Notes: generated from the sequence alone by a model not told the origin. 64,000 nucleotides of DNA from Kovacikia minuta CCNUW1 (GCF_020091585.1 NZ_CP083582.1:1054001-1118000); one strand, 5' to 3'. Counted from the first letter of the stretch, positions 46,989 through 55,893 are shown. Translations and numbers: made by a program.

Positions 46989-47110
46989 GTGAATTTCTCC
47001 TGATACTGATCAGTATCCACTCAGTTCGTAGATGAGTAACTCATCCATCCATCCACCCATCCACTCTCCACCCGTTTGCAACACTGGCGCAAACCGTTTG
47101 CCATCATGCA
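46989..47110. repeat. CATC/CACC tetranucleotide-like spacer
   Basis: CATCCATCCATCCACCCATC occurs around 47042-47062 between the GT2 and DUF1919 genes. It resembles other low-complexity spacers here. No promoter was recognised, so the operon may continue through it. Confidence 0.4.
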
Positions 47111-48058
47111 CTAGTCTGGTAATGCCCCTAAACCTTCAAATGTTCCACACGCTGCTCTCCAACGGATGTAGGCAGCAGGACTGCTCCAGGGTTTGTAACT
47201 GAAAAATGCTTTAATCTGTCTAGGTAGAACTGTCCAACCGGGAATTTTTTGCCAGGGACGGATGCCATGCACATCTAATACCTGTATCCACGATCGAGAT
47301 GAAGCGTAGTTCACACGGGCAAGGTATTCTGTGGTGACCCGTCCGGCAGGAATCAAATGGGTGAGTTGCAATTGGGGAAAGTAACCAATTTCCCAACCAG
47401 CTTCTAAAAGGGTGAGGTTGATGTCACAATCGCCTCCAGATTGCAAACTCCGACCTGTGCGATCGAACGCTTGTCGAGTGCTGTCTGATTGCAACAGGTC
47501 AGCATAGAATTGGGCTGCTACTTTTCTTAGTCCCATCCCTGCACCGATCGGAGCAAATTCAGGGTGGGATTTGCCAGAACCATCCTGCTTACAAAAGGAA
47601 TAGGTTCTCACCTCATCACCGAAATCTCTTAATGCTAAACAAACATCAAATTCCCTGGTCCAAGTTTCTGGCAAACTTTCAAACTCTGGTAGTGACTTGC
47701 CGCCAATCACACCTATCTCAGAATTGTTTTGAAAGATTTCAACTGCATTTTTCAAATAGTCTGGGTGCAAAACATTATCATCATCCACAAAAACGATGTA
47801 TTCTCCCCGACTGGCTTGAATCCCTGTCAAACGTGCCCGCGTCAATCCTAAACAGTTTTCTCGAATAACAACCGCTTGGGGGTGCCACGAGGTATCAAAA
47901 CTGGAGAGATAGTGAATATCAGGTGTAGCATTATCGATGATTAAAAGTTCCCACTGGTCAAAATTAAAAGTTTGCTGCTGGAGACCTTCCAGGGTTCTTT
48001 CTAAACGAACTCGGTTGGGTTTATAGGTAGGAATGACAACAGAGAGTTGAGGCATCAT
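47111..48058 (-). CDS. glycosyltransferase family 2
   Basis: About 315 residues. MMPQLSVVIPTYKPNRVRLE starts the GT-A domain; IIDNATPDIH, IVFVDDDNVLHPDYL (DxD) and GAGMGLRKVAAQFYADLL follow, with GGDCDINLTLLEAGWEIGYF in the acceptor half. ATG 48058 overlaps the acyltransferase stop as ATGA, indicating translational coupling. The longer frame to 48202 runs inside that gene. Part of the ABC-type polysaccharide cluster. Donor and acceptor are unknown. Confidence 0.91.
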   Translation of the reverse strand: MMPQLSVVIPTYKPNRVRLERTLEGLQQQTFNFDQWELLIIDNATPDIHYLSSFDTSWHPQAVVIRENCLGLTRARLTGIQASRGEYIVFVDDDNVLHPDYLKNAVEIFQNNSEIGVIGGKSLPEFESLPETWTREFDVCLALRDFGDEVRTYSFCKQDGSGKSHPEFAPIGAGMGLRKVAAQFYADLLQSDSTRQAFDRTGRSLQSGGDCDINLTLLEAGWEIGYFPQLQLTHLIPAGRVTTEYLARVNYASSRSWIQVLDVHGIRPWQKIPGWTVLPRQIKAFFSYKPWSSPAAYIRWRAACGTFEGLGALPD

Positions 48059-48642
48059 AAGCGAGTTCTCACAACTTTTGCAGGAACGCCAACCGCAATT
48101 GAGTATGGAGGCAAATCTTTTGTTACTACGGCACCCGCACCAACAACGCACCCGTTTCCGATCGTGACGCCACCTAAAACAGTGACGGACCCTCCTAGCC
48201 AAACATCTTCACCAATGGTGGTTGGCTGCAAAATATTGGGTTGATGACGAATAGGAGCATTTCTTTCAGGAATCGCATGAGTTGAAGATAGAATCCGGCA
48301 ATGCATGGCGATTAAGGAATCTTTTCCAATCCTGACACCACCTTGTCCGTAAATGACGGTATACGGTCCAATAAAAACATTGTCCTCAATCAGGATAGAG
48401 CCACCCCAGCATTCTAAAATAGCCCCTTGAGACAGTTCTGTTTTTTCACCAATTTGAATTTTTCCTCTATTTCCCTTTAAAAACCCTGGAGATCCTTTTA
48501 CACCCGTTCCAATGCTACAAGAAGAGGCGATTTCAATCCCGATACTTCTAAAGACAATGATTCTCCAAAGATTCTGTAAAGGTTTAAGGCGATTCAAAAT
48601 AATGCCTAAAACTGATTTGTTGTAAATGGCAACCATTTGCAT
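48055..48642 (-). CDS. hexapeptide-repeat O-acyltransferase
   Basis: 195 residues of left-handed beta helix: SCSIGTGVKGSPGFLKGNRG, KIQIGEKTELSQGAILECWG, SILIEDNVFIGPYTVIYGQG, and the terminal EDVWLGGSVTVLGGVTIGNG with GCVVGAGAVVTKDLPPYSIA. This ending is typical of maltose-acetyltransferase/WcaF-type enzymes. It probably acetylates a sugar of the exported polysaccharide. A short amphipathic helix opens the protein. It follows the Wzt gene by 11 bases and overlaps the GT2 gene by 4 bases. Confidence 0.88.
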   Translation of the reverse strand: MQMVAIYNKSVLGIILNRLKPLQNLWRIIVFRSIGIEIASSCSIGTGVKGSPGFLKGNRGKIQIGEKTELSQGAILECWGGSILIEDNVFIGPYTVIYGQGGVRIGKDSLIAMHCRILSSTHAIPERNAPIRHQPNILQPTTIGEDVWLGGSVTVLGGVTIGNGCVVGAGAVVTKDLPPYSIAVGVPAKVVRTRL

Positions 48643-48653
48643 CGTTAAAACAG

Positions 48654-49898
48654 CTAATGACAGGTATCTGAAACACTCCAGGAAGCAGCAACCTTAAATG
48701 GACCAATTACATCCGGAGATAAGCCTTCAGGCAATGCTTGAGAAGCGATATAGTCAAATGTCAAAGCATCAGTTTGAACATCATAGTTCTGATTTTTTTC
48801 TCCAAACCAGACAGAGAGCTTATAGCTGCCTGGATGCAAAGGAAGATTTTTAATAAATAGTGTTGCTACTCCTGATTTCAACTTTGTAGGCTCAAATCCT
48901 GAGTCAATTCGGGTATTGGTTCCAAATAAGGGCATGCCATGAATGCTATAAACAACAATCCCAACAAGTGGCGGATCTAGTATCCAGGGAGAGTTGAAAT
49001 GAACATTAATCTTGAGATCGCCTTGGTCTAAAGCTTTCTGATCTAAGGCAACTTTGAGAATAGAAGGAGTATTTGCTTTGGACTGTCCAACAAAGACTGA
49101 TTGATTGATATCAGAATGATAAGAACTGAGTGCTTCTAAAGTTGTTGTGTTTGATTTTAAGCACCCTTTCTCCAAAACGATGCCACGATTACACAAACTC
49201 ACGATCGCACTACTGTTATGGCTAACAAAAAGAATGGTTCTTCCCTGATTACTGACTTCATGCATTTTGCCTAGACACTTCTTCTGAAATTTGGCATCTC
49301 CCACAGCTAACACCTCATCTACAACCAATATTTCAGGTTCCAAATGGGCTGCGACGGCAAACGCTAAGCGGACGTACATTCCTGATGAGTAGCGCTTCAC
49401 AGGGGTGTCTAGAAACTTTTCGACCTCTGCAAAGGCGACGATTTCATCAAACTTGCGTTGAATTTCGACTTTGCTCATCCCCAGAATGGCACCATTCAGG
49501 TAGATATTTTCCCGTCCGGTCAACTCTGGGTGGAAGCCTGTTCCCACTTCTAATAGACTGGCAACCCGCCCTTTAATCCGAATCGATCCCGTGGTGGGTT
49601 CGGTGATCCGGCTGAGGATTTTAAGCAGGGTTGATTTGCCTGCACCGTTGCGTCCAATAATGCCAACCCGATCGCCCTGATTAATCTCGAATGACACATC
49701 CTTGAGTGCCCAAAACTCTTCTCTAGAAGAGTTTTGAGTTTTGAGTTTTGAGTTTTGAGTGAAAGGATTAGCTGCCTTTACCAATGATTTAGTCCGCTTA
49801 GCAATCACATCTCGTAGTGCGACATAGCGCTCTGATTGCTGATGAGCAAGGATATATTGCTTGCTGAGATTTTCAACCTGAATGATTGGATCGCTCAT
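48654..49898 (-). CDS. ABC transporter ATP-binding protein for polysaccharide export (Wzt/TagH-like)
   Basis: 414 residues. The nucleotide-binding domain has Walker A GRNGAGKST (82-90), the signature region YSSGMYVRLAFAVAAHLEPE, and Walker B EILVVDEVLAVGDA. After residue 255 a separate domain (TPSILKVALDQKALDQGDLK to GPFKVAASWSVSD) resembles the Wzt C-terminal carbohydrate-recognition domain. With the Wzm permease (56803-57636) it would export a finished polymer. Residues about 46-58 (FTQNSKLKTQNSS) are encoded by a GAGTTTT heptamer repeat inserted in frame just before the conserved EEFWALKDV; usual family members have a shorter link here. Confidence 0.93.
   Translation of the reverse strand: MSDPIIQVENLSKQYILAHQQSERYVALRDVIAKRTKSLVKAANPFTQNSKLKTQNSSREEFWALKDVSFEINQGDRVGIIGRNGAGKSTLLKILSRITEPTTGSIRIKGRVASLLEVGTGFHPELTGRENIYLNGAILGMSKVEIQRKFDEIVAFAEVEKFLDTPVKRYSSGMYVRLAFAVAAHLEPEILVVDEVLAVGDAKFQKKCLGKMHEVSNQGRTILFVSHNSSAIVSLCNRGIVLEKGCLKSNTTTLEALSSYHSDINQSVFVGQSKANTPSILKVALDQKALDQGDLKINVHFNSPWILDPPLVGIVVYSIHGMPLFGTNTRIDSGFEPTKLKSGVATLFIKNLPLHPGSYKLSVWFGEKNQNYDVQTDALTFDYIASQALPEGLSPDVIGPFKVAASWSVSDTCH
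49711..49760. repeat. GAGTTTT heptamer repeat within the wzt-like gene
   Basis: A short inverted pair (CAAAACTCTTCTCTAGAAGAG, truncated here at its centre: CTCTTCT/AGAAGAG) leads into about four GTTTTGA heptamers. The reading frame of the host gene is kept. The unit matches the A-rich heptamers in the anmK insertion. Confidence 0.7.
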
Positions 49899-50058
49899 AA
49901 GTTGGGGAACTCGTTACAGGTCGGTCTGTACAGAGAAAGGAGGTCGCGTGGGGGTTGAAAAACTTGATCATTTGCAATACCTCTTCCCTATACAGTTCTT
50001 AAGAACGAGAATCAGGATGGAAAGATTTTGAAATTTTGGCTTTTGATTGGTTGCAGGG

Positions 50059-50799
50059 TTAGATCTGGTCCGGGTCTACACCCATTTCGCGCAGTTTTTC
50101 CGCCAACCGTTCTGCCCGTTGCCGTTCTGCTTCTGCTCGTTGGTGTTCTGTTTCAGCCCGTTGCCGTTCTGCCGCCGCCCGTTCCTGGTCAGTTGGCAAG
50201 ACCTCACCTGTTAGCGTTGCCCAGCGTAGCCAGGTGGCATCCACCTCTCTGAACCGTCCCTGCCAGCGCACCAGCGCCAACCCCAACTGCTGACTGATGA
50301 GCCAGCCATCGGATGTACTGGAAATGGGTTGATAGCCGCCTGGTCGCAAACTAAATCCGGCAAAGTCAGTTGGGTTAAATGGGTCATACCAGAAGTATTC
50401 TGGTACCCGCAGGCGATTCTGATAGATTTGCTTTTTATCGGTCTTGTCGCGATCGCGGGTGCTATCTGAAAGTAGCTCAATCACCACATCGGGTGCTTTA
50501 CCTTCGTCCCAAACGACCCAGCTTTTGCGTTCTCCCACGGGTACATCCAGCACTACAAATACATCCGGCCCCTTATAGTCGTGATTCTTTACCTGCAATG
50601 GGCTGAAGTAGACAAACATATTGCCGCCCACAAAACCGCTGCCCTGCTCCAATACCAACCAGGTGTTCAAGGAATCCACCAACAAATCCATTTGCAGCTT
50701 GTGTCGGTAGGTTTCCATCGGAATACCATCATCACAGGGTAATTCGTCCTGGGTGGGCGGCAATGGAATATCCAATTCGTTGAATGCAGGTTCCAGCAT
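50059..50799 (-). CDS. Uma2 family (DUF820) restriction-endonuclease-like protein
   Basis: 246 residues. The core carries KGPDVFVVLDVPVGERKSWV and DVVIELLSDSTRDRDKTDKK, a PD-(D/E)XK arrangement. It is a more distant paralogue of the two other Uma2 proteins here: its N-terminus (MLEPAFNELDIPLPPTQDEL) is different. The tail shares the repeated QRAE units (EHQRAEAERQRAERLAEKL) and the terminal MGVDPDQI. It interrupts the ABC-type polysaccharide cluster between wzt and the methyltransferase remnant. Cellular function unknown. Confidence 0.87.
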   Translation of the reverse strand: MLEPAFNELDIPLPPTQDELPCDDGIPMETYRHKLQMDLLVDSLNTWLVLEQGSGFVGGNMFVYFSPLQVKNHDYKGPDVFVVLDVPVGERKSWVVWDEGKAPDVVIELLSDSTRDRDKTDKKQIYQNRLRVPEYFWYDPFNPTDFAGFSLRPGGYQPISSTSDGWLISQQLGLALVRWQGRFREVDATWLRWATLTGEVLPTDQERAAAERQRAETEHQRAEAERQRAERLAEKLREMGVDPDQI

Positions 50800-50850
50800 C
50801 GATCTGCACTCCCTTCAACCTCGGACGAGTGGTGATGCCATCTATTCTAT

Positions 50851-51017
50851 AGCAGGTGTTAGGTGTCAGGTGTTAGGTGTCAGGTGTCAGGTGTTAGGTG
50901 TCAGGTGTCAGGTGTTAGGTGTCAGGTGTCAGGGAAGAAATAGCCAGCGACAGGGGGTTTCAGTGATATGGCAGGTGTTAGGTGTCAGGTGTCAGGTGTC
51001 AGGGAAGAAATAGCCAG
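50851..51017. repeat. two AGGTGTY heptamer arrays with a duplicated flank
   Basis: Array 1 (50851-50933) has about 11 units alternating AGGTGTT and AGGTGTC; array 2 (50971-51003) has about 4. Each array ends with the same 20-base string GTCAGGGAAGAAATAGCCAG (50928-50947 and 50998-51017), so the arrays arose with a local duplication. Confidence 0.8.
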
Positions 51018-51077
51018 TGCCTTTTGGTGAGTGATGATGACCATAGCCATCGGTGCGGCAAAGGCGATCAACCCTGC

Positions 51078-51906
51078 TCACTCAGAGATGGGTTTCTTTG
51101 CGATCCAGCACAAATTCGCAGGGGTGCGATGCTTGTTACCCAAGATTGTGTCCATCAGCAGGGCGATCGCATTCATTAAACCAATCACGGGTGCGAGTAA
51201 AACCGCTCTTGATGACGAAAAGCCCTGGGCTTCCCCATCTTTTCGGGTCGTTAATACCCAATCCATTGCAATCATTAAAGCAGCGGCGGAATGAACGCCC
51301 CCGCTCCCTTCTATGTTGATATCAGTAAATCCAGCTTTTTCGAGCAGTTGCTTTAAGCCCAGGTCGGTATATCGTCGGAAATCAAAGGGTTCAAGATGTA
51401 CGGGGCTAACGTGGGGAACAGAACCAATGCACCAACCCCCTGGTTTTAGTACGCGATACATTTCGGCAACCGCTTCAGTTGGTTCCAGGACATGTTCAAG
51501 TACCTGCGTTCGATAAAATAATGTCAGCAGAAACTTCAGGAATGGAAAGCTTTTCCGCAAATCCAACCATTTGCTTAATGGGTCGAACTTCATTTTGAGG
51601 CAAACTTTCGATCGAATCGATGGCAATGTAGTCCTCTACTAGTTCAGCAAAAATGGGATAGTAAGGACTTTTACCTGCACCGACATCCACTAAAGTGAGT
51701 GCATTTCCAGGCAGTTGATTTCTGGTTGCCCAAAGAAATCGATTGATATGGCGCACATTATGATAGTTGAACGAAAAGATTGTATTGTTGGGATGCCTTC
51801 CCAAAATCAAATGTTGATATCGTTCAACGACCTTTTTGAGTAGAAAAGCGAGATGCATTGCAAAACCAGAATTTGATTTTAGGTTTGATTCTGAAGGATT
51901 GGTCAT
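51078..51906 (-). pseudogene. class I SAM-dependent methyltransferase with an apparent one-base frameshift
   Basis: From ATG 51906 the frame includes TLVDVGAGKSPYYPIFAE (SAM motif I) and YIAIDSIESLP, ending in EVSADIILSNAGT and a stop. The rest is open in the neighbouring frame: TQVLEHVLEPTEAVAEMYRV with LKPGGWCIGSVPHVSPVH, ending at 51078. Joined with one base fewer in TCGAACGC (about 51508-51515) the text reads ILSTQVLEHVLEP, the standard motif IV region. It probably methylated a sugar of the exported polymer. Decay and sequencing error both remain possible. Confidence 0.82.
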
Positions 51907-51968
51907 CCTGCTTTCCCTCCCAATAGACGTTCAATCGTCTAAATTGTTCCGTTCTAAAACGCCAATAT

Positions 51969-52035
51969 AGAAACCGGGTTTCTGGACGAAAAATCAGGGT
52001 TTTAAGTTGAGCCAAGCTTGAAAAACCCGGTTTCT
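51969..52035. repeat. inverted repeat with AGAAACCGGGTTTCT arm
   Basis: AGAAACCGGGTTTCT at 51969-51983 and AAACCCGGTTTCT at 52023-52035 flank a 39-base centre. The same arms occur inside the MITE-like element at 43190-43291, but here the TAGGACT ends are missing. Confidence 0.7.
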
Positions 52036-52056
52036 AAAACTTCGGCAAGATCTGAG

Positions 52057-53283
52057 TTACCCTTTAGCAAGAATCTGCTGATATAGCTCAATATACCGCT
52101 GTGCCTGGAGTTCCAGAGGATATTCGCGCAGGGCAATTTCTCGGCAGTGATGGCTCATTTGGGCGCGGAGGGCGTGATCTTCCAGCAGTTGCACAATGCC
52201 ATCACAGAAATCAGTGGTATTTTCAGGGGTGGCCAGGTAACCCGTTACCCCTGGACGTACCAGATCTGGAACCCCACCTACTTTGAAGGAAACCATTGGG
52301 GTGCCACACGCCATACTTTCCTGGAGCACCAGCGGCACATTGTCCGCGCGGGTGGGAAACACAAACAAATCTGCTGCCGAATAGGCGATCGACTTCAGGC
52401 GATCGCTGTTGACGTAACCTAAATCTAGCGTCGGCATGCCCACCATGTCTGCAATTTCAGCCCCGCTTTCCCCCAGCGTCAGCAAGACAATCTCTTGCTT
52501 GAGGGAATCGGGTAAGCATTGCAGTGCTTTGACCAGCAAATCTCCCCCTTTACGGGTGTCTTTCAGCTTTTGTGCCCCAAACAGCAGCACCCGCTTACCC
52601 GCTGGTAGCCCTAATACAGCACGGCATTGTTGGGGGTCCAGGGGTTGGTAAGCTTGGGTGTCAATGCCATTGGGAATGGTATGGATGGGAAACCGATTCA
52701 GCATACTTTGCTGAACCCGATCAGTCAGCCATTGGCTCAGCGCCACAATGGTCAGGTCAGACCGCTGGTAAAGCCAGTTTTTGAGCTTCCATTCCAGGGC
52801 AGTATTGTCCCTTAAAATTTCGGGATAAACGCTGGGATAGGGACAGGAACCACAGCCCGTCTGCCAGCGATCGCAGTCGTAGCTATAGGCACAATGCCCT
52901 GTAAAACTCCACATATCGTGCAGGGTATAAACCGCAGGCTTGGGTTTCGTCAACACTGGAATCGCCAGGTAATTGAAGTAGCCGGTATGCAGGTTGTGAA
53001 AGTTGAGAATGTCTGCCGCTTGATAGGAAGGGTAATTAGGAATTCCGAAGGAGCTAACGACGTTGAGATAGTTCAATCCGAGGCGAGAGGTGAGGCGGTA
53101 AAGTTTGTCTTCCAGGAAAGGTTGGCGGGGAATTCGATTGATCCGGGAATGGTCGATCGTGGCAGTTCCTACCAGCAGATTGGAATCAATTCCCGCAGCC
53201 AATAACCCCTGGTGCAGGCGGTACCCCGCGATCGCGGCTCCTCCCCCTGCCAGATCCGATTGGTTAAGATGCAAGACGTTCAT
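52057..53283 (-). CDS. glycosyltransferase family 4
   Basis: 408 residues. The start MNVLHLNQSDLAGGGAAIAG is typical of this subgroup. The acceptor half has TLHDMWSFTGHCAYSYDCDR and a Cys-rich GCGSCPYPSVYPEI stretch seen in related enzymes. The donor half has LFGAQKLKDTRKGGDLLVKA, FVFPTRADNVPLVLQESMAC and GTPMVSFKVGGVPDLVRPG with the E-x7-E pair. Part of the ABC-type polysaccharide cluster, downstream of the radical SAM/pyruvyl transferase gene. Donor sugar unknown. STRR heptamers lie immediately upstream of the start. Confidence 0.91.
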   Translation of the reverse strand: MNVLHLNQSDLAGGGAAIAGYRLHQGLLAAGIDSNLLVGTATIDHSRINRIPRQPFLEDKLYRLTSRLGLNYLNVVSSFGIPNYPSYQAADILNFHNLHTGYFNYLAIPVLTKPKPAVYTLHDMWSFTGHCAYSYDCDRWQTGCGSCPYPSVYPEILRDNTALEWKLKNWLYQRSDLTIVALSQWLTDRVQQSMLNRFPIHTIPNGIDTQAYQPLDPQQCRAVLGLPAGKRVLLFGAQKLKDTRKGGDLLVKALQCLPDSLKQEIVLLTLGESGAEIADMVGMPTLDLGYVNSDRLKSIAYSAADLFVFPTRADNVPLVLQESMACGTPMVSFKVGGVPDLVRPGVTGYLATPENTTDFCDGIVQLLEDHALRAQMSHHCREIALREYPLELQAQRYIELYQQILAKG

Positions 53284-53297
53284 AGCGCACCCTCTGG

Positions 53298-53442
53298 TGA
53301 TAGGTGTCAGGTGTCAGGTGTCAGGTGAGAATTAAGAATTAAGAATTAAAAATTAGGGGTGGAGTGAAGAGGGTTCAAAGCTCAGTTTCACGTCTAATTC
53401 ATCATTCATCATTCATCATTCACCATTCACCATTCACCATTC
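53298..53442. repeat. STRR tracts: CAGGTGT, AATTAAG and CATTCAC units
   Basis: Three different low-complexity arrays follow each other: CAGGTGT heptamers (53302-53325), AATTAAG-type units (53330-53352), and ATTCATC/ATTCACC heptamers (53397-53442). The last array covers the 3' end of the radical SAM fusion gene and encodes its final residues MVNGEW. Confidence 0.75.
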
Positions 53443-55741
53443 TTTCCTGCCATTTACCTGTTGCCACGTCCTGAAGTGAAATCAGGCGATCGAGTTGATT
53501 TCGATGGTGCAAAAAGGCTTTGATTTTGCCACCACCAGTGTAGTCGATCGCCAGATAGGGCACACCCAACGTTTCGGCAAACAAAACGGAGTGAAACCGC
53601 ATGCAGATATTTAATTGGGCATGATACATGCTTTGCAGAATTTCAGCCGGGGAAATGTGTCCCTTGGCATAGGCTACGTGAACGCCTGCGCTTTGTTCGG
53701 AAACACGGTGGGTTAAGGCTTTGGCGAATCGGCGGTTAAAGACTCGATCGTCTCCTCCAACATGAAAGGTGTGCATCGGCAGGAGGTGGATATTCAGGTT
53801 TTTGGTGGTCGCGATCGTTCCCACAAGGTCTGCCAATTGGGTTTCAAACGGCTGCTTCAGTTCGTCAAATTCTTCTGGACACAAATCCCCAGCGTATTCC
53901 TGCGTCCATTCCCTTAAAAAGCAAGCAACATTGGGGGTTAGCCCCAGCGGTGGCACGTTCCCCTGCAACTTGCCAGCGGCTTTGACGGTTTGCACATAGT
54001 CTGTCGCGGGATCGGGGGTGACTAAAACGTTGGGTGCTGGAAACTGTTTCAGGCTCCGATCCGCCGATGCCTGGTCGCGCAGGCTGACCTGATCTGAGAG
54101 CCGGAAGATCTCAGAGACCACCTGGGTATAAACCGGATCGTGAAGGGGACCGACGCCGCAACCTTCAATTCTTGCCACAGCCCGGTTTTGGGCAGCTTTT
54201 GTAAAGGCATAGAGAATATGGTTGAGGGGTTCGATATCCATCAATGGACCTCCGCCCACCACCACTTCATCGACGCGATCGCAGACGGTTTCAAACTCCT
54301 GGGAATAGGTCTCTACAAGGGTGATGTTGCCCAAATTCATCTCCCGAATTGTCCAGTCCGAGATGAAGGGATAGAGGCTGGAGAGGTAAATTTTTTCTGG
54401 CGGATGGGGGCGCGATCGCAACCGCTCAATCACAGTCCACAAAATTGCCTTATCTCCCACCGTTTCCGTTCCATACCAACCCACAATCAATACCTGGCGG
54501 GAACCGAGGCTGGATAAATCTTCAATCTCCGTTCGTTGTTTTCCCTGGGTTGCAGAGAGGGTCAGTAATTTTGCACAGTCATATTTGCGCTGCCTGCGCC
54601 GATTGAGATAATCCGCCACCTGTTCTCGAAACGTCACCGGCACATGATAGTCGTGGATGCAATCTTTGCAATCGTTTTGGCGAATCTGTTGACGCTGATC
54701 AAGATTCGAGAAGAAGAGCTTACGGGCAGAAGTTTCTAGCGTATTTCCCAAACTGGGAGATTTGGGGGCACAGTACAGCAACTCGCCCCGCGAGGTTAGA
54801 ACTGCTGCCCTGGCTTGATAGGGACATCCAATTTGCCTTGGTTTGCCCTCTACCAGCATGCGCCGGATGTTTCGGTAAGTCTTACGAAACATCGGGTTCG
54901 GTTCAAAATCTTGCTCTGCTCGAAAGAAAAACAATCCCAGATGGTACAGGGTTTTATCGTCAAACGCTCTGACAAATTCCGTCTGCCCCTGGTTATATAA
55001 CCGATTGATAAACTCTGCAATCCTGAATCTGCCGTACAACCCTTCCGCTTTTGCAAAATCCAGCAGTTCATCGACCTCCAGGGCATTTGATGAAGTGATA
55101 GTGCAGCCAAATGAGGTAGGAATATCGGTTTCCTGGTGAAAGAATTGAAGCAATGACAGCGTGGATTCAAAATTATTTTTGCGCCCTCTCACCGTGTCGT
55201 GTACCGCTTCCAACCCATCCAGGGAGAACATCACATTGAACGGGACGCCGTAGGATGCACAGACCTGGGCGGATTCCAGGACGCGCTGTTTTACCACATC
55301 ATGAATAATCCCATTGGTAATGATGCCCGTGCCCAAAATCCGGGGTGTTTTGGCGCAAATTACTTTGAATAAATCGGACAGGTCCGATCGCAGGGTTGGT
55401 TCTCCACCGCTCACACCCACATATTGCAGATTACTGAACAAATCATCATCCAAGACCCTTGCCAGTTCATCGGGAGTGAGTTCCCTATCCTTTTTGTTTT
55501 TCCAGATCAGGCACATCTGGCAACGGGAGTTACAGACATCATTGACCAGCAGGTTAAGTGCCGTAGGTTTGGGCGGAAATAGGTCCCCTAATGCTTCCGT
55601 TCTAAAATCCTGATAGGCAAGTCGGGTATAGGAAACCACTTTCTGAAGCTGGTTTTTCTGTTTCTGATTAAGGAGGGATGAGAGTGCCTGTTTTGCATTT
55701 TTTAAAATTCTGGTTTGGGACAGAATGGGGGTAGATGGCAC
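53420..55741 (-). CDS. fusion of radical SAM (SPASM-type) and polysaccharide pyruvyl transferase domains
   Basis: 773 residues. The N-terminal half is radical SAM: LNLLVNDVCNSRCQMCLIW with cluster Cys70, 74 and 77, then SGGEPTLRSDLSD and FNVMFSLDGLEAVHD. A SPASM-like region has Cys306, 324, 358 and 361 (GCPYQAR, LLYCAPK, CKDCIHDY) for an auxiliary cluster. The C-terminal half (about 415-745) is a polysaccharide pyruvyl transferase: VLIVGWYGTETVGDKAILW, VVVGGGPLMD, SLRDQASADRSLKQF and CMRFHSVLFAETLGVPYLAI. It could modify a sugar by radical chemistry and add a ketal pyruvate, or act on a peptide-linked glycan. The final residues come from repeat DNA. Activity is inferred from domains only. Confidence 0.9.
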   Translation of the reverse strand: MPSTPILSQTRILKNAKQALSSLLNQKQKNQLQKVVSYTRLAYQDFRTEALGDLFPPKPTALNLLVNDVCNSRCQMCLIWKNKKDRELTPDELARVLDDDLFSNLQYVGVSGGEPTLRSDLSDLFKVICAKTPRILGTGIITNGIIHDVVKQRVLESAQVCASYGVPFNVMFSLDGLEAVHDTVRGRKNNFESTLSLLQFFHQETDIPTSFGCTITSSNALEVDELLDFAKAEGLYGRFRIAEFINRLYNQGQTEFVRAFDDKTLYHLGLFFFRAEQDFEPNPMFRKTYRNIRRMLVEGKPRQIGCPYQARAAVLTSRGELLYCAPKSPSLGNTLETSARKLFFSNLDQRQQIRQNDCKDCIHDYHVPVTFREQVADYLNRRRQRKYDCAKLLTLSATQGKQRTEIEDLSSLGSRQVLIVGWYGTETVGDKAILWTVIERLRSRPHPPEKIYLSSLYPFISDWTIREMNLGNITLVETYSQEFETVCDRVDEVVVGGGPLMDIEPLNHILYAFTKAAQNRAVARIEGCGVGPLHDPVYTQVVSEIFRLSDQVSLRDQASADRSLKQFPAPNVLVTPDPATDYVQTVKAAGKLQGNVPPLGLTPNVACFLREWTQEYAGDLCPEEFDELKQPFETQLADLVGTIATTKNLNIHLLPMHTFHVGGDDRVFNRRFAKALTHRVSEQSAGVHVAYAKGHISPAEILQSMYHAQLNICMRFHSVLFAETLGVPYLAIDYTGGGKIKAFLHHRNQLDRLISLQDVATGKWQERMVNGEW

Positions 55742-55893
55742 GATTTATCCTCCTGGAAAGTAGGTAGCCAAGTATCATCAGGGCTGCGTACTACCATTGA
55801 GGTAGACGATTTTTGCGCTAAAGGGTTCCCAGTCGCACAACAAGAGTTTACCTTCCCCTGGCTAAGAAGGGCGACCATTCTGTTGACTGCTAT

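Noticed and set aside
50851-51003. Possible CRISPR array
   Set aside because: Units are only 7 bases, directly adjacent and without spacers; no cas gene is near. This is an STRR array.
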